DNA of 64,000 nt from JBBQZO01 sp038207625 (GTDB lineage Bacteria > Pseudomonadota > Gammaproteobacteria > Burkholderiales > Burkholderiaceae_D), in NCBI GenBank assembly GCA_038207625.1, contig JBBQZO010000003.1, positions 248,001 through 312,000 on the forward strand. The letters run 5' to 3'. Both the position numbers and the translations under genes were made by a program. Positions 52,069 to 60,893 of the stretch are shown here, piece after piece. The notes beneath the pieces are model-generated. The model made no database searches and had not been told where the DNA came from. It saw nothing but the letters and a program-made list of their open reading frames with translations. Within the stretch, counting starts at the first letter, position 1; every line of letters starts with the position of its first letter.

Positions 52069-53472
52069 ATGCAAAGAACTCTGATACTCAAAACCATCAT
52101 CGTCATCGCACTCACGCTGCTGATCGCCGTGCCGTTGATGATGATTCAGGCCACCATCGGCGAGCGCATCCGCTTTCACGACGAGGCGGTGCGCAGCATC
52201 GCCGCCGATTCGGTCAGCGAACAAACCGTGGTCGGCCCGGTGCTGGTGCTGCCCTACAGCGACAGCTACGAGGAGGAGGAAATCGATGCCGACTCGAAGA
52301 AGAAAGTCGTGCGCCAGTATTCGCTGCTCAAGCGCCACCTGGTCTACCCGAACAGCCTGGTCATCGACGGCAGCGTCGACACCGACCAGCGCTATCGCGG
52401 CATGCACAAGGTGCTGATCTACAGCGGCCGGCATGCCATCTCGGGCGACTTCGCCATTCCCGCGCTGGACGCGATTCCAAAGACGAAAGCGAACTCGCGC
52501 CTGCTGGTCGGGCAGCCGTTCGTGGCGATGGGCATCAGCGACACACGCGGCCTGCGCGACGTGCCCGCCATCAACTGGGGCGGCAAGAGCTACGAATTCC
52601 AGCAAGGCAGCAAGCTAAATGGTTTTCAAAGCGGCATCAACGCGCCACTCGATGTGATTGACCTGAGCCAGCCGAGCAGCGTCAAATTTTCGTTCCACCT
52701 GGGCCTGGACGGGATCGAACGCCTGAGCTTCGTGCCGATCGCGAAAAACAATCAAGTGACCTTGCGTTCAAAATGGCCGCACGCCCAATTCGCCGGCCGC
52801 TTCCTGCCTTCGCCAAAAGACCGCGTCATCAGCGCCAACGGCTTCACCGCCACATGGAATATCTCGGCGCTGTCCAGCGACGCGCAGCAAGAAATGTCCA
52901 AGCTTGAGCGCGGCGAGTCCGCCCGCACCGACGCCGCACCGGCCGCCGCCGCAGCCGCCGCGTCGGCCGCCACGATCGACCATTTCAGCGTCGCCTTCAT
53001 CGAGCCGGTCAACATTTACACGCAGGCCGACCGGGCCGTCAAATATGGCCTGATGTTTGTCGCGCTGACCTTCGCCGCCTTCTTCCTGTTCGAACTGCTC
53101 AAACAACTACCTATCCATCCGGTGCAATACACCTTGGTCGGACTGGCCCTGGCGCTGTTCTTCCTGCTGCTGGTGAGCTTGTCGGAACACATCAGTTTTC
53201 TGTCCGCGTATCTGGTGGCGAGCGCCTGTTGCATCGTGCTGATCGGCTTTTACCTGGCCTTCGCGCTGCGCAACTGGCTGCGCGGACTGGGCTTTGGCGT
53301 CGCGCTGACGCTGCTGTATGGCGTGCTGTTCGGCCTGCTGCAATCGGAGAACAACGCACTCGTCATGGGCAGCATCCTGATGTTCGCCGTGCTGGCCGCC
53401 ATCATGGTCATCACCCGCAAGGTCGACTGGTACGCGCTGGGCGGCGCCACCACCCCGACCCGCGTCGAGTAA
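52069..53472 (+). CDS. creD: Inner-membrane protein CreD
   Basis: The 467-residue membrane protein has one N-terminal helix, a large periplasmic domain (about 30-320) and a C-terminal cluster of five to six helices. CreD marks include IGERIRFHDEAVRSIAADSVSEQTVVGPVL, DLSQPSSVKFSFHLGLDGIERLSFVPI and HPVQYTLVGLALALFFLLLVSLSEHISFLSAYL. It is induced through CreBC and linked to envelope stress and beta-lactam tolerance in other bacteria. GGAG lies upstream of the ATG. Confidence 0.94.
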   Translation: MQRTLILKTIIVIALTLLIAVPLMMIQATIGERIRFHDEAVRSIAADSVSEQTVVGPVLVLPYSDSYEEEEIDADSKKKVVRQYSLLKRHLVYPNSLVIDGSVDTDQRYRGMHKVLIYSGRHAISGDFAIPALDAIPKTKANSRLLVGQPFVAMGISDTRGLRDVPAINWGGKSYEFQQGSKLNGFQSGINAPLDVIDLSQPSSVKFSFHLGLDGIERLSFVPIAKNNQVTLRSKWPHAQFAGRFLPSPKDRVISANGFTATWNISALSSDAQQEMSKLERGESARTDAAPAAAAAAASAATIDHFSVAFIEPVNIYTQADRAVKYGLMFVALTFAAFFLFELLKQLPIHPVQYTLVGLALALFFLLLVSLSEHISFLSAYLVASACCIVLIGFYLAFALRNWLRGLGFGVALTLLYGVLFGLLQSENNALVMGSILMFAVLAAIMVITRKVDWYALGGATTPTRVE

Positions 53473-53798
53473 AGTCGGTCGCGAAGGTGTCGTTCAAAGG
53501 ACGCCTTCGTGCGCCGGCCCACAGTTGCAGGTGCGGCTGCGGCTGCCGCTTCTGCAGCGGCTGCCGCTGCCAGTTCGAAGGAGTGCGTCACTATGCAACA
53601 ATTTACCCACTCCGTGAGCGCCAGCCAAGTGCCATGCGAGAGCGTACTCACGCAAAGACTGCGGCTCGCCATGTATTTCCTGACGCTGATCCATGCAGCC
53701 ATGCTGTGCGAGCCAGATCGTGCGCGTCCGGACGTGAAAACGGCCCCGAAATCGGAGCCGTTTGTGGTGTCGCCAAGGCCGCGCGAAGCGGCCCGGAA
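53473..53798. other. Gap between creD and the desaturase with a doubtful small ORF
   Basis: ATG 53593 to TAA 53808 would encode 71 residues (MQQFTHSVSASQVPCES then a hydrophobic stretch LAMYFLTLIHAAML) and has AAGGAG upstream. Its 3' end overlaps the desaturase terminator and coding end, so I do not call it a gene. A CGGCTGCCGCT-type repeat lies at 53533-53575. Confidence 0.35.
53737..53763 (-). terminator. Terminator of the desaturase gene
   Basis: 12-bp stem (53738-53749 pairing with 53752-53763, one G-T pair) with a very small loop, followed on the minus strand by four T. Confidence 0.65.
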
Positions 53799-55019
53799 TC
53801 AGGCGTAACTGCGCAGGCGCAGCGAGAACTCTTCCAGCGACTTGATGCCGGACGCTTCGGCGCGCGTGCACCAGTCCTGCAACTGCTGCAGCAGCTGGTC
53901 GCGCGTCGAGTGCGAACGCTCCCAGATGGCGCCCAGCTCGACGCGCATCGTGTGCATCGTTTCCAGCGCTTTGCTGTGCTGGAACAGTTCGACCAGTTGC
54001 TGTTTCTGCGGCGCTTCAAGCTTGCCCGGTTCGCGTTGCAGCAGTTTGCGCGAGGACTTCAGAAAGCGCGCTTCCAGACCGGCCTTGTCGGCCTTGACCT
54101 TCAGTTGCTCCAGTTCGTCGCGCCAGGCGCTCTTGACCGACTTGGCGTATTTGGCCATCACATCGTAGCGGTTGGCGATCACCGACTGCAAGGTCTCTAA
54201 GTCGGCCACCAGCTTGGCCTGGTCGAATTTCGGCTGCGGCGCCAGTTTCTTCACTTTGGCCAGATTCAGCACTTCGAGCGTGCGGATGTAGAACCAGCCG
54301 ATGTCGAACTCGTACCATTTGGACGACAGCTTGGCCGAGGTCGCAAACGTATGGTGATTATTGTGAAGCTCTTCGCCGCCGATCAGGATGCCAAACGGGA
54401 TGATATTGGTGGCCGCGTCGGCGCAATCGTAGTTGCGATAGCCCCAGAAGTGGCCGATGCCGTTGATGATGCCGGCGGCCATCACAGGTATCCACATCAT
54501 CTGCACGGCCCACACGGTCAGGCCCAGCGCGCCGAACAGAATCACGTTGACAACCAGCAGCAGCGCCACGCCCTGCATGCTGAAGCGGGTGTACAGATTG
54601 CGCTCGATCCAGTCGGTCGGGGTGCCGTGACCGTACTTTTCCAGCGTTTCCAGATTCTTCGATTCGGTGCGATACAACTCCGCGCCTTCAAGCAGCACTT
54701 TTTTGATGCCGCGCGTGACGGGGCTGTGCGGATCGTCCACCGTTTCGCACTTGGCGTGGTGTTTGCGGTGAATCGCGGCCCACTCCTTGGTAACCTGGCC
54801 GGTCGTGAGCCACAACCAGAAACGGAAGAAATGGCTGGGGATCGCATGCAATTCCAGCGCGCGGTGCGCCTGGTGGCGATGCAGATAGATGGTGACACTG
54901 GCGATGGTGATATGGGTCACGATCAGGGTATAGAAGAACACTTGCCAGCCCGACAGGCCGGTGACGCCGCCCGAAAGAAATCCGAGGGTAGCGTTGAAAA
55001 CCGTACTTAACACGTCCAT
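53799..55019 (-). CDS. Membrane fatty-acid (acyl-CoA delta-9) desaturase
   Basis: The 406-residue integral membrane di-iron desaturase has three histidine boxes: HRHQAH, HRKHH and HNNHH. Transmembrane pairs surround them (WQVFFYTLIVTHITIASVTIYL near 25-45; LLLVVNVILFGALGLTVWAVQMMW near 155-180). The family introduces a cis double bond into acyl chains to keep membranes fluid. The C-terminal 120 residues are an unusual charged helical extension (KLVADLETLQSVIANRY and onwards). Single gene with its own terminator; an AT-rich upstream region suggests a cold-responsive promoter, not proven. Confidence 0.9.
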   Translation of the reverse strand: MDVLSTVFNATLGFLSGGVTGLSGWQVFFYTLIVTHITIASVTIYLHRHQAHRALELHAIPSHFFRFWLWLTTGQVTKEWAAIHRKHHAKCETVDDPHSPVTRGIKKVLLEGAELYRTESKNLETLEKYGHGTPTDWIERNLYTRFSMQGVALLLVVNVILFGALGLTVWAVQMMWIPVMAAGIINGIGHFWGYRNYDCADAATNIIPFGILIGGEELHNNHHTFATSAKLSSKWYEFDIGWFYIRTLEVLNLAKVKKLAPQPKFDQAKLVADLETLQSVIANRYDVMAKYAKSVKSAWRDELEQLKVKADKAGLEARFLKSSRKLLQREPGKLEAPQKQQLVELFQHSKALETMHTMRVELGAIWERSHSTRDQLLQQLQDWCTRAEASGIKSLEEFSLRLRSYA

Positions 55020-55126
55020 TACTGCTCCAAAGTAGATATTTTGTCCTCGTTTGCCTCTCTGATAACGGAGACTTCAACGGTGTTTACATTGTACGCTCAA
55101 AAAATTGATCTGCGGCAGCGTTGCCG

Positions 55127-56488
55127 TCAATCACTGTTTAGCGGTCGCGGTGCCGCGTCGGGCGTCGTTTCCGGCACCGCCGGTGTCGCCGTGCCGGCCA
55201 GCACCGCCGCCACCCGCGCGTCCGTCACGCGCACTTCGCGCGTGGGGAAAGGCAAGGTCACATGCTGAGCCTGCAGCACACCCCAGATAAGCTTGTTCAC
55301 GTCCGAGATGACGCCACCGCGGCCGTTTTCCGGGTCTTCGATCCAGAAGCCGACATCGAGTTCAAACCCGTCAGCGCCAAACTTGGCCAGCGTGGCCGCC
55401 GGCGCCGGGTCGGCCAGCACCCGCTCGACCGTGCCCGCTGCCGCTTCCAGCAAAGGCAGCAAGCTCGTCAGATTGGTATCGTAGGCCACCGTCAGCTGGG
55501 TCGCGATGCGCAACTGGCGGCTCGACAGCGAATAGTTTTGCACCGCGCCCGACACCAGCATTTCATTGGGAATCACCGATTCGACCCCGTCCAGACCTTG
55601 CAGCACCGTATAGCGGGTGTTGATCTGGGTGATCTTGCCATAGTATTTATCGACGGCGATCATGTCGCCGATGGTCAGGCTGCGCTCGAGCAAAATCACG
55701 AAGCCGGACACGTAGTTGCTGGCGATTTTTTGCAAGCCCAGTCCGAGCCCGACGCCCAGCGCGCCGCCGAACACCGACAGCACCGTCAAGTCGATTCCGA
55801 CCAGCGACAGGCTGGCCAGCACCGCGACGACGATCAGCACGGCGCGACTCATGCGCGCCATCACCACCCGCACCGACGAATGCAAACCCTGCACATGCAT
55901 CAGCCGCTCTTCGAGCGCACTGCCGGCCCACAAGGCCAGCACCAGCAACACCGCCACCGACGCCCCCGCCTGCAAAATCGCTTCCAGGCTGACCTTGTTG
56001 TGCCCCAGCGGCAAAGTGGTGTGTTCGAGGAAATCGAAAATATCGGGCCACAGGCCGACGATATACAGCGCCACGCCCAACCACACCAGCAGCGCGAAGA
56101 TCTTCTCGAACATCAACACCGCGCCGCTGACCGGACCGCGCCGCGCAAACAAACGCCGCGCCAGGTAAAAGCCGAAGCGGATCAGGGCCAGCGAACCGAA
56201 CACCGGCAAGGCCAGGCGCAGCAGGTTCACATGTTGGATTTTGGCGAGGAAGAATCTGCCGCCGGCCAGCAATAACGTGATCAGCAGCGGGGTGAGCACC
56301 CGGGCGAAGCTTTCCACGCCCACTTGCAGCACCGAGGCGTGACTGGCACGGCGTACGAACGGGCCGCGCAGCAAGCGCGCCAGGCCCCAGCCGAGCAGCA
56401 CGCACAGCAAGATGACGCCGATTTGCCACAGCACGCCAGGTTCGCGGATGTCGTCGATGAAGTCGTTGAGCAGATTCGAAAGAGGCAT
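55127..56488 (-). CDS. MscS-family mechanosensitive channel
   Basis: The 453-residue product has about six N-terminal hydrophobic segments, then the conserved MscS pore helix and beta domain: LGLGLQKIASNYVSGFVILLERSLTIGDMIAVD, KITQINTRYTVLQGLDGVESVIPNEMLVSGAVQN and a C-terminal alpha/beta part (GFWIEDPENGRGGVISDVNKLIW). It should act as an osmotic release valve. It is larger than E. coli MscS because of extra N-terminal helices. It lies 84 bp after the RsmB-like gene. Confidence 0.92.
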   Translation of the reverse strand: MPLSNLLNDFIDDIREPGVLWQIGVILLCVLLGWGLARLLRGPFVRRASHASVLQVGVESFARVLTPLLITLLLAGGRFFLAKIQHVNLLRLALPVFGSLALIRFGFYLARRLFARRGPVSGAVLMFEKIFALLVWLGVALYIVGLWPDIFDFLEHTTLPLGHNKVSLEAILQAGASVAVLLVLALWAGSALEERLMHVQGLHSSVRVVMARMSRAVLIVVAVLASLSLVGIDLTVLSVFGGALGVGLGLGLQKIASNYVSGFVILLERSLTIGDMIAVDKYYGKITQINTRYTVLQGLDGVESVIPNEMLVSGAVQNYSLSSRQLRIATQLTVAYDTNLTSLLPLLEAAAGTVERVLADPAPAATLAKFGADGFELDVGFWIEDPENGRGGVISDVNKLIWGVLQAQHVTLPFPTREVRVTDARVAAVLAGTATPAVPETTPDAAPRPLNSD

Positions 56489-56572
56489 GGAGGAATAGTA
56501 TCAGGCACATCGCCCGCACGCTTGAGGCCGGGGCGACGCGACGGCAGGCGGACAGGCCGCCTGCCAGCGGGA

Positions 56573-57889
56573 TTACGCGTCTTGCTCGGCGTCGACTTCG
56601 GCGTCAGGATCGACGCGCGGCGCTTTCGGCGCCATCGGCTTGCGCTCGAACACGGCGGCGAAGAAACCGTCGGTCTGGTGCGTGTGCGGCAGCAGCTTCA
56701 GGTAGTCACCCATTTCCAGCGCGATCTTCTGTTCGGCCAGCACGCTCGACATCGGCACCAGGAAGAAGTCCGGGAAGGCGGCCAGGAACTGCTCGGCGAT
56801 AAATTCGTTCTCTTCCGCGAGCAGGCTGCAGGTGGCGTACACCAGACGGCCGCCGCCTTTGAGCAGACGGGCCGCACCGGCCAGAATCGCCGCTTGCTTT
56901 TCCTGCATTTCGGCGATCGCTTCAACCTTCTGACGCCACTTCACGTCAGGGTTGCGGCGCAAGGTGCCCAGGCCGCTGCACGGCGCGTCGACCAGCACGC
57001 GGTCGATCTTGCCGGCCAGACGCTTGATCTTGGCGTCGCGTTCGTGCGCGATCAGCACCGGATGCACGTTCGACAGGCCGCTGCGCGCCAGTCGTGGCTT
57101 CAGTTTGGCCAGGCGTTTTTCGGACACGTCGAACGCGTACAGACGGCCGGTGTTGCGCATGATGGCGCCCAGCGCCAGCGTCTTGCCGCCCGCACCGGCG
57201 CAGAAGTCGACCACCATCTCGCCGCGCTTGGCGCCGACGATCTGGGACAACAGCTGGCTGCCTTCGTCCTGCACTTCGATGGCGCCGCTCTTGAACAGCG
57301 GCAGGTTTTGCAGCGACGGCTTTTGCACCACGCGCAGGCCCAGCGGCGCGTACGGGGTCGGGGTGGCCAGGATCGGCGCTTCGGCCAGGCCGGCGATGAC
57401 TTCTTCGCGCGTGGCCTTGATGGCGTTCACGCGCAGGTCCAGCGGCGCGGGCGCGTTCAGCGCGTCGGCCATGGCCAGCGTTTCGGCTTCGCCGTACTGG
57501 GTGATCAGTTTGTCGAACAACCACTTGGGCATGTTGGCGCGCATCGCCGGCGGCATCAGGTTGCGGTCGATCTGGTTGATGCGCGCGATCCATTCCGCTT
57601 CTTCTTCCGTCAGGCCACCTAACGAGTCGATGCCGACCGCTTCGGCCAGGCCGAGGATGGTCAGGCGACGCATGGTGGCGCTCGAACCCGCTTCGGCGAA
57701 GTCGGTGAAGAAGGATTTGTTACGCAGCACCGCGTAAATGCCTTCGGCGACGGCGCCGCGCTCGCGCGAGCCCAGGCGCGGGTGGTCGCGGAAATAACGC
57801 GACAAGGTGGTGTCGGCGGGCGCCGTAAAACGCAAGATCTCGCGCAATACTTCTTCGGTATTGGCGAGTATCGCTGGTGGCAATCTCAT
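56573..57889 (-). CDS. RsmB/NOP-family RNA m5C methyltransferase
   Basis: SAM-dependent methyltransferase of 438 residues. An N-terminal helical part precedes the catalytic domain with VVDFCAGAGGKTLALGAIM, VLVDAPCSGLGTLRRNPDVKW (catalytic-site Cys) and YATCSLLAEENE (nucleophilic TC motif). It methylates cytosine-5 in RNA, in RsmB 16S rRNA position 967. The N-terminus is not a standard NusB domain, so I keep the family name. It follows purN by 12 bp. Confidence 0.9.
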   Translation of the reverse strand: MRLPPAILANTEEVLREILRFTAPADTTLSRYFRDHPRLGSRERGAVAEGIYAVLRNKSFFTDFAEAGSSATMRRLTILGLAEAVGIDSLGGLTEEEAEWIARINQIDRNLMPPAMRANMPKWLFDKLITQYGEAETLAMADALNAPAPLDLRVNAIKATREEVIAGLAEAPILATPTPYAPLGLRVVQKPSLQNLPLFKSGAIEVQDEGSQLLSQIVGAKRGEMVVDFCAGAGGKTLALGAIMRNTGRLYAFDVSEKRLAKLKPRLARSGLSNVHPVLIAHERDAKIKRLAGKIDRVLVDAPCSGLGTLRRNPDVKWRQKVEAIAEMQEKQAAILAGAARLLKGGGRLVYATCSLLAEENEFIAEQFLAAFPDFFLVPMSSVLAEQKIALEMGDYLKLLPHTHQTDGFFAAVFERKPMAPKAPRVDPDAEVDAEQDA

Positions 57890-57901
57890 GGAATTCCTAG
57901 G

Positions 57902-58519
57902 TTAAATGTTCTGTGTGTCGGCGCTCTCGGGCGCGTCCTGCGGTAGGTGCAGACGCCCTTCGATGAACTGACGAATCGCGCGTGGGTACAACTGATGTTC
58001 TTCGACCAGCACACGGGCCGACAGCGTCGCCTCGGTGTCGCCTGGCAGCACCGTAACGCGCGCCTGCGCCAGCATCGGGCCGTGGTCGAGTTCGGCGGTG
58101 ACGATGTGCACGGTGGCGCCGTGCTCAAGCACTCCCGCGTCCAAGGCCTGCTGATGGGTCGCCATGCCGGGAAACAGGGGCAGCAGCGACGGGTGAATAT
58201 TGAGCATGCGTCCCGCATAGTGGTCGACGAACGGCGCCGTCAAAATGCGCATGAAACCGGCCAGCACCACCACGTCGGGGGCAAAACTGTCGATCACTTG
58301 TTGCAATTGCGCATCAAAATCGGCGCGAATGGCGAAATCCTTGCTCACCACCACCGCCGTCGGGATGCCCTGGGCCGCGGCGAAAGCGAGGCCGGCGGCG
58401 TCGGCACGGTTGCTGATGACGGCCGCGATGCGCGCCGGCCACTGCTCGGCCTTGGCCGCGCGCACGACCGCTTCCATGTTGCTGCCGCGTCCGGAAATGA
58501 GGATGACGATGTTTTTCAT
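57902..58519 (-). CDS. purN: Phosphoribosylglycinamide formyltransferase PurN
   Basis: Transfers the formyl group from 10-formyl-THF to GAR in purine synthesis. The 205-residue product begins MKNIVILISGRGSNMEAVV and contains the catalytic AGFMRILTAPFVDHY, NIHPSLLPLFPG and the D in HIVTAELDHGPM. ATG 58519 is preferred over the ATG at 58528. Forms an operon with the methyltransferase gene. Confidence 0.96.
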   Translation of the reverse strand: MKNIVILISGRGSNMEAVVRAAKAEQWPARIAAVISNRADAAGLAFAAAQGIPTAVVVSKDFAIRADFDAQLQQVIDSFAPDVVVLAGFMRILTAPFVDHYAGRMLNIHPSLLPLFPGMATHQQALDAGVLEHGATVHIVTAELDHGPMLAQARVTVLPGDTEATLSARVLVEEHQLYPRAIRQFIEGRLHLPQDAPESADTQNI

Positions 58520-58610
58520 AGCGCGCATTGTACCCGTTCACGCGGGGCGAACCAAGAATGCGCGTTAAATATGTTGCAGCGCAGCAGAGCGTCGCGGCAC
58601 CAAAGGCGCG

Positions 58611-59009
58611 CTATTCGAAAGAGTAAAACACCCGGAACGGCACTTTTTTCTCGGCCCAGTAATCGGCCGCGTCGCGAAATACGTCGAGCAGGATTTCACG
58701 CGCTTCCTTGTCGAACTTCTGCGTGTTGGGCAGTTGTTCGAGCACCACCAGGAAGCCCGGCTGGGGACCGGCCTTGCTCATCGTCTCGGTCAGGCATTCC
58801 CTGAGCGCGTCGAAATTCTTGCCGAAGTTCTTGGGAAGGTGAAATGACTCTGCGATCTTGCCCAGCACCTGTTGCTTGGTCAGCGCCGCGGCGCAATAGG
58901 CGTACAGGAAGTGCTGCTCCAGACGAATCGCCTCCTGCTGCAATTCGGCAACGCGAAAAGCGCGAATAGACTGCACCAGGTTGGGCGGCACGTTGATCAA
59001 CAAACTCAT
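58611..59009 (-). CDS. Barstar-family (ribonuclease-inhibitor-like) protein
   Basis: The 132-residue product resembles the barstar family: KQQVLGKIAESFHLPKNFGKNFDALRECLTE and the following hydrophobic strand GFLVVLEQLP match the barnase-binding fold. The C-terminus is DYWAEKKVPFRVFYSFE. Start at ATG 59009 with GAGGGAA 5 nt upstream. No barnase-like nuclease is encoded nearby, so it is either an orphan immunity protein or has another partner. Confidence 0.88.
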   Translation of the reverse strand: MSLLINVPPNLVQSIRAFRVAELQQEAIRLEQHFLYAYCAAALTKQQVLGKIAESFHLPKNFGKNFDALRECLTETMSKAGPQPGFLVVLEQLPNTQKFDKEAREILLDVFRDAADYWAEKKVPFRVFYSFE

Positions 59010-59390
59010 GTTTCCCTCGAATCGACCTGTTATGTACGGTGTTATGCTTTGCTCTCTTTGTTGCCTGTGCGCCGCGTTCAACTTTGCGTACACGCCGTTC
59101 TCCTTATCGTTGCCTTGCGTCAATTTATCGCTTAATCGTATTAGGGTACCGTTTTGTGGTATCCGAATCAACCCGAATGTGAGGTCGCGCGCAAGATTTG
59201 TTAAAATTGGAACGACCAAGCAGGCATTTGGCCCGCCAACGGTCAGTCTGGCCATTTTGGGGCGTGGCGCTCACGCCGCCCTGCGCTGTTACAATTTGTT
59301 GCCATGCTGACTGCTTAGGTGCGTGCAGACGCATTACTATGAGATCGTTGCAACAAGCCCACTTTTAAGTCCAACATGACGAGGTATCGA
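59010..59390. other. Divergent gap between the barstar-like and glycine-zipper genes
   Basis: 381 bp without a supported gene, fairly AT-rich. TTGACG (59122-59127 on the minus strand) is a possible -35 box for the barstar gene. The short open frames here have no family resemblance. Confidence 0.4.
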
Positions 59391-59924
59391 ATGAACGTAC
59401 AAGCGAAATTGATTTTTTCCGCCCTGGTGCTGGGCGCTTTGCCGGCAGCCCACGCTGGCGATTTTGAAGATTTCGGCCGTGTCGTGCGTGTGCGCCCGCT
59501 GGTTGAACAAGTCAACCGCCCTCGCCAGGAATGCAAGACCGAATACGTGCAGACCCAGGTTCAGCCACAACGCCAGGAACGCGGCGCCGGCGGCTCGATT
59601 CTGGGCGGCATCGCCGGTGCGGTGCTGGGCAACCAGGTCGGCGGTGGTAATGGGCGCATCGCCGCCACGGCGGCCGGCGCGATTGCCGGCGCGGTGATTG
59701 GCGACCGTGCCGAGAACGACGGCGTGCAGTCGGGCAACGGTCAGCCGCAGGTGTCCGAGCAAGCCGTGCGGCGCTGCCGCACTGTCGACGCGTGGGAGTC
59801 GCGCACCACCGGTTACGAAGTGACTTACGACTATCGCGGCCACAACTACACCAGCAATATGTCGAACGACCCGGGCCAGCGCGTGCGTCTGCACGTGGCC
59901 GTCGAGCCGGCCCAACAGCAATAA
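59391..59924 (+). CDS. Glycine-zipper (17-kDa antigen-like) envelope protein
   Basis: The 177-residue product has a signal peptide (1-22, AAHAG) and a glycine-zipper repeat (GAGGSILGGIAGAVLGNQVGGGNGR then AATAAGAIAGAVIGDRAEN, about 73-118). A C-terminal domain with CRTVDAWESRTTGYEVTYDYRGHNY follows. Two cysteines (about 46 and 134) may pair. Similar to Rickettsia 17-kDa antigen/YcfJ-like proteins of the cell envelope. GAGGT lies 6 nt upstream of ATG 59391. Confidence 0.88.
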   Translation: MNVQAKLIFSALVLGALPAAHAGDFEDFGRVVRVRPLVEQVNRPRQECKTEYVQTQVQPQRQERGAGGSILGGIAGAVLGNQVGGGNGRIAATAAGAIAGAVIGDRAENDGVQSGNGQPQVSEQAVRRCRTVDAWESRTTGYEVTYDYRGHNYTSNMSNDPGQRVRLHVAVEPAQQQ

Positions 59925-59961
59925 CGACGGCGGCGCGCGCGCCCGCAGTCACCGTATCAGC

Positions 59962-59997
59962 AAGCTGGCGTCCGGATTCGGGCGCCAGCTTTTTTTC
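59962..59997 (+). terminator. Intrinsic terminator of the glycine-zipper gene
   Basis: Perfect 9-bp arms AAGCTGGCG / CGCCAGCTT with a 12-nt loop and a run of seven to eight T. Confidence 0.9.
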
Positions 59998-60064
59998 GTT
60001 CCCGGTTTCGCTTGCGCAAGCACTTGGCAACGGTCGATAATGGGGCGATCACTCAGGCAGGCCT

Positions 60065-60844
60065 ATGCTCATCAAACGAAAATCCATCGAACAACAAGAA
60101 TCGTCGCGCCCGTCGGCGCGCAAACCCAAATTCGCGCCCGTAACGCTGTCCGAACAGGATGGCGTGCGCTACCTGCATTTCGGCACTGAATGGGTGCAGG
60201 GGGCGATGCGCCTGCGCAAACCCGACTGGCCCGAACTTGAATATGCACAGCAAATGATGGCCTGGATGCTGTTCATCGAGGCCCCCACCCAACTGGTCCA
60301 GCTCGGGCTGGGCAGCGCCACGCTGACCAAGTGCTGCTACAAGCTGTTTCCGCAGGCGCAAGTGACGGCGGTCGAACTGAACGCGGCCGTAATCGCCATC
60401 TGCGCATCGATGTTCAAGCTGCCGGACGATGAAGCGCGCCTGACGGTGCTGGAAATGGACGCGCTCGATTTCGTCAACGACCCGGCCCGTCTGGAGTCGC
60501 TCGACGTGTTGCAGTGTGACCTGTACGACGCCACCGCACGCGGCCCGGTGCTCGACACGCCCGAGTTCTACCTCGCCTGCAACGCCTGCCTGCTGCCGCA
60601 CGGTATCATGACGGTCAACCTGTTCGGCGACCATCCGAGTTTTGCGAAAAACATCAAAGCGATGAAGTTCGCGTTTGCGCACGTCATCTGCCTGCCCGAG
60701 GTGCATGATGGCAACGTCGTGGCGATCTGTTTCAAGACCCGTCCGACGCTCGATTTTGAGGCGCTGGCACTGCGCGCCGCCACCATCCACAGCAACACCA
60801 AGTTGCCCGCCAAGGCCTGGCTCAAGGGCATGCAAAGCAAGTGA
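60065..60844 (+). CDS. Spermidine-synthase-like methyltransferase-fold protein
   Basis: The 259-residue product has the spermidine synthase/SpeE Rossmann fold: LVQLGLGSATLTKCCYKLFPQAQVTAVELNAAVIAIC for the nucleotide site, EMDALDFVN and LQCDLYDATARGPVLDTPEFY in place of the aminopropyl-transfer aspartate loop. The Gly-rich motif reads GLGSAT rather than GGGDG, and the N-terminal beta-domain is short, so it is probably not a true polyamine synthase. Its role is unknown. About 50 bp before the GspE-like gene. Confidence 0.85.
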   Translation: MLIKRKSIEQQESSRPSARKPKFAPVTLSEQDGVRYLHFGTEWVQGAMRLRKPDWPELEYAQQMMAWMLFIEAPTQLVQLGLGSATLTKCCYKLFPQAQVTAVELNAAVIAICASMFKLPDDEARLTVLEMDALDFVNDPARLESLDVLQCDLYDATARGPVLDTPEFYLACNACLLPHGIMTVNLFGDHPSFAKNIKAMKFAFAHVICLPEVHDGNVVAICFKTRPTLDFEALALRAATIHSNTKLPAKAWLKGMQSK

Positions 60845-60893
60845 GCGGCGCCGCTGCCACCCGACCGACCGCACGGCCCGATGGAGACTGACA

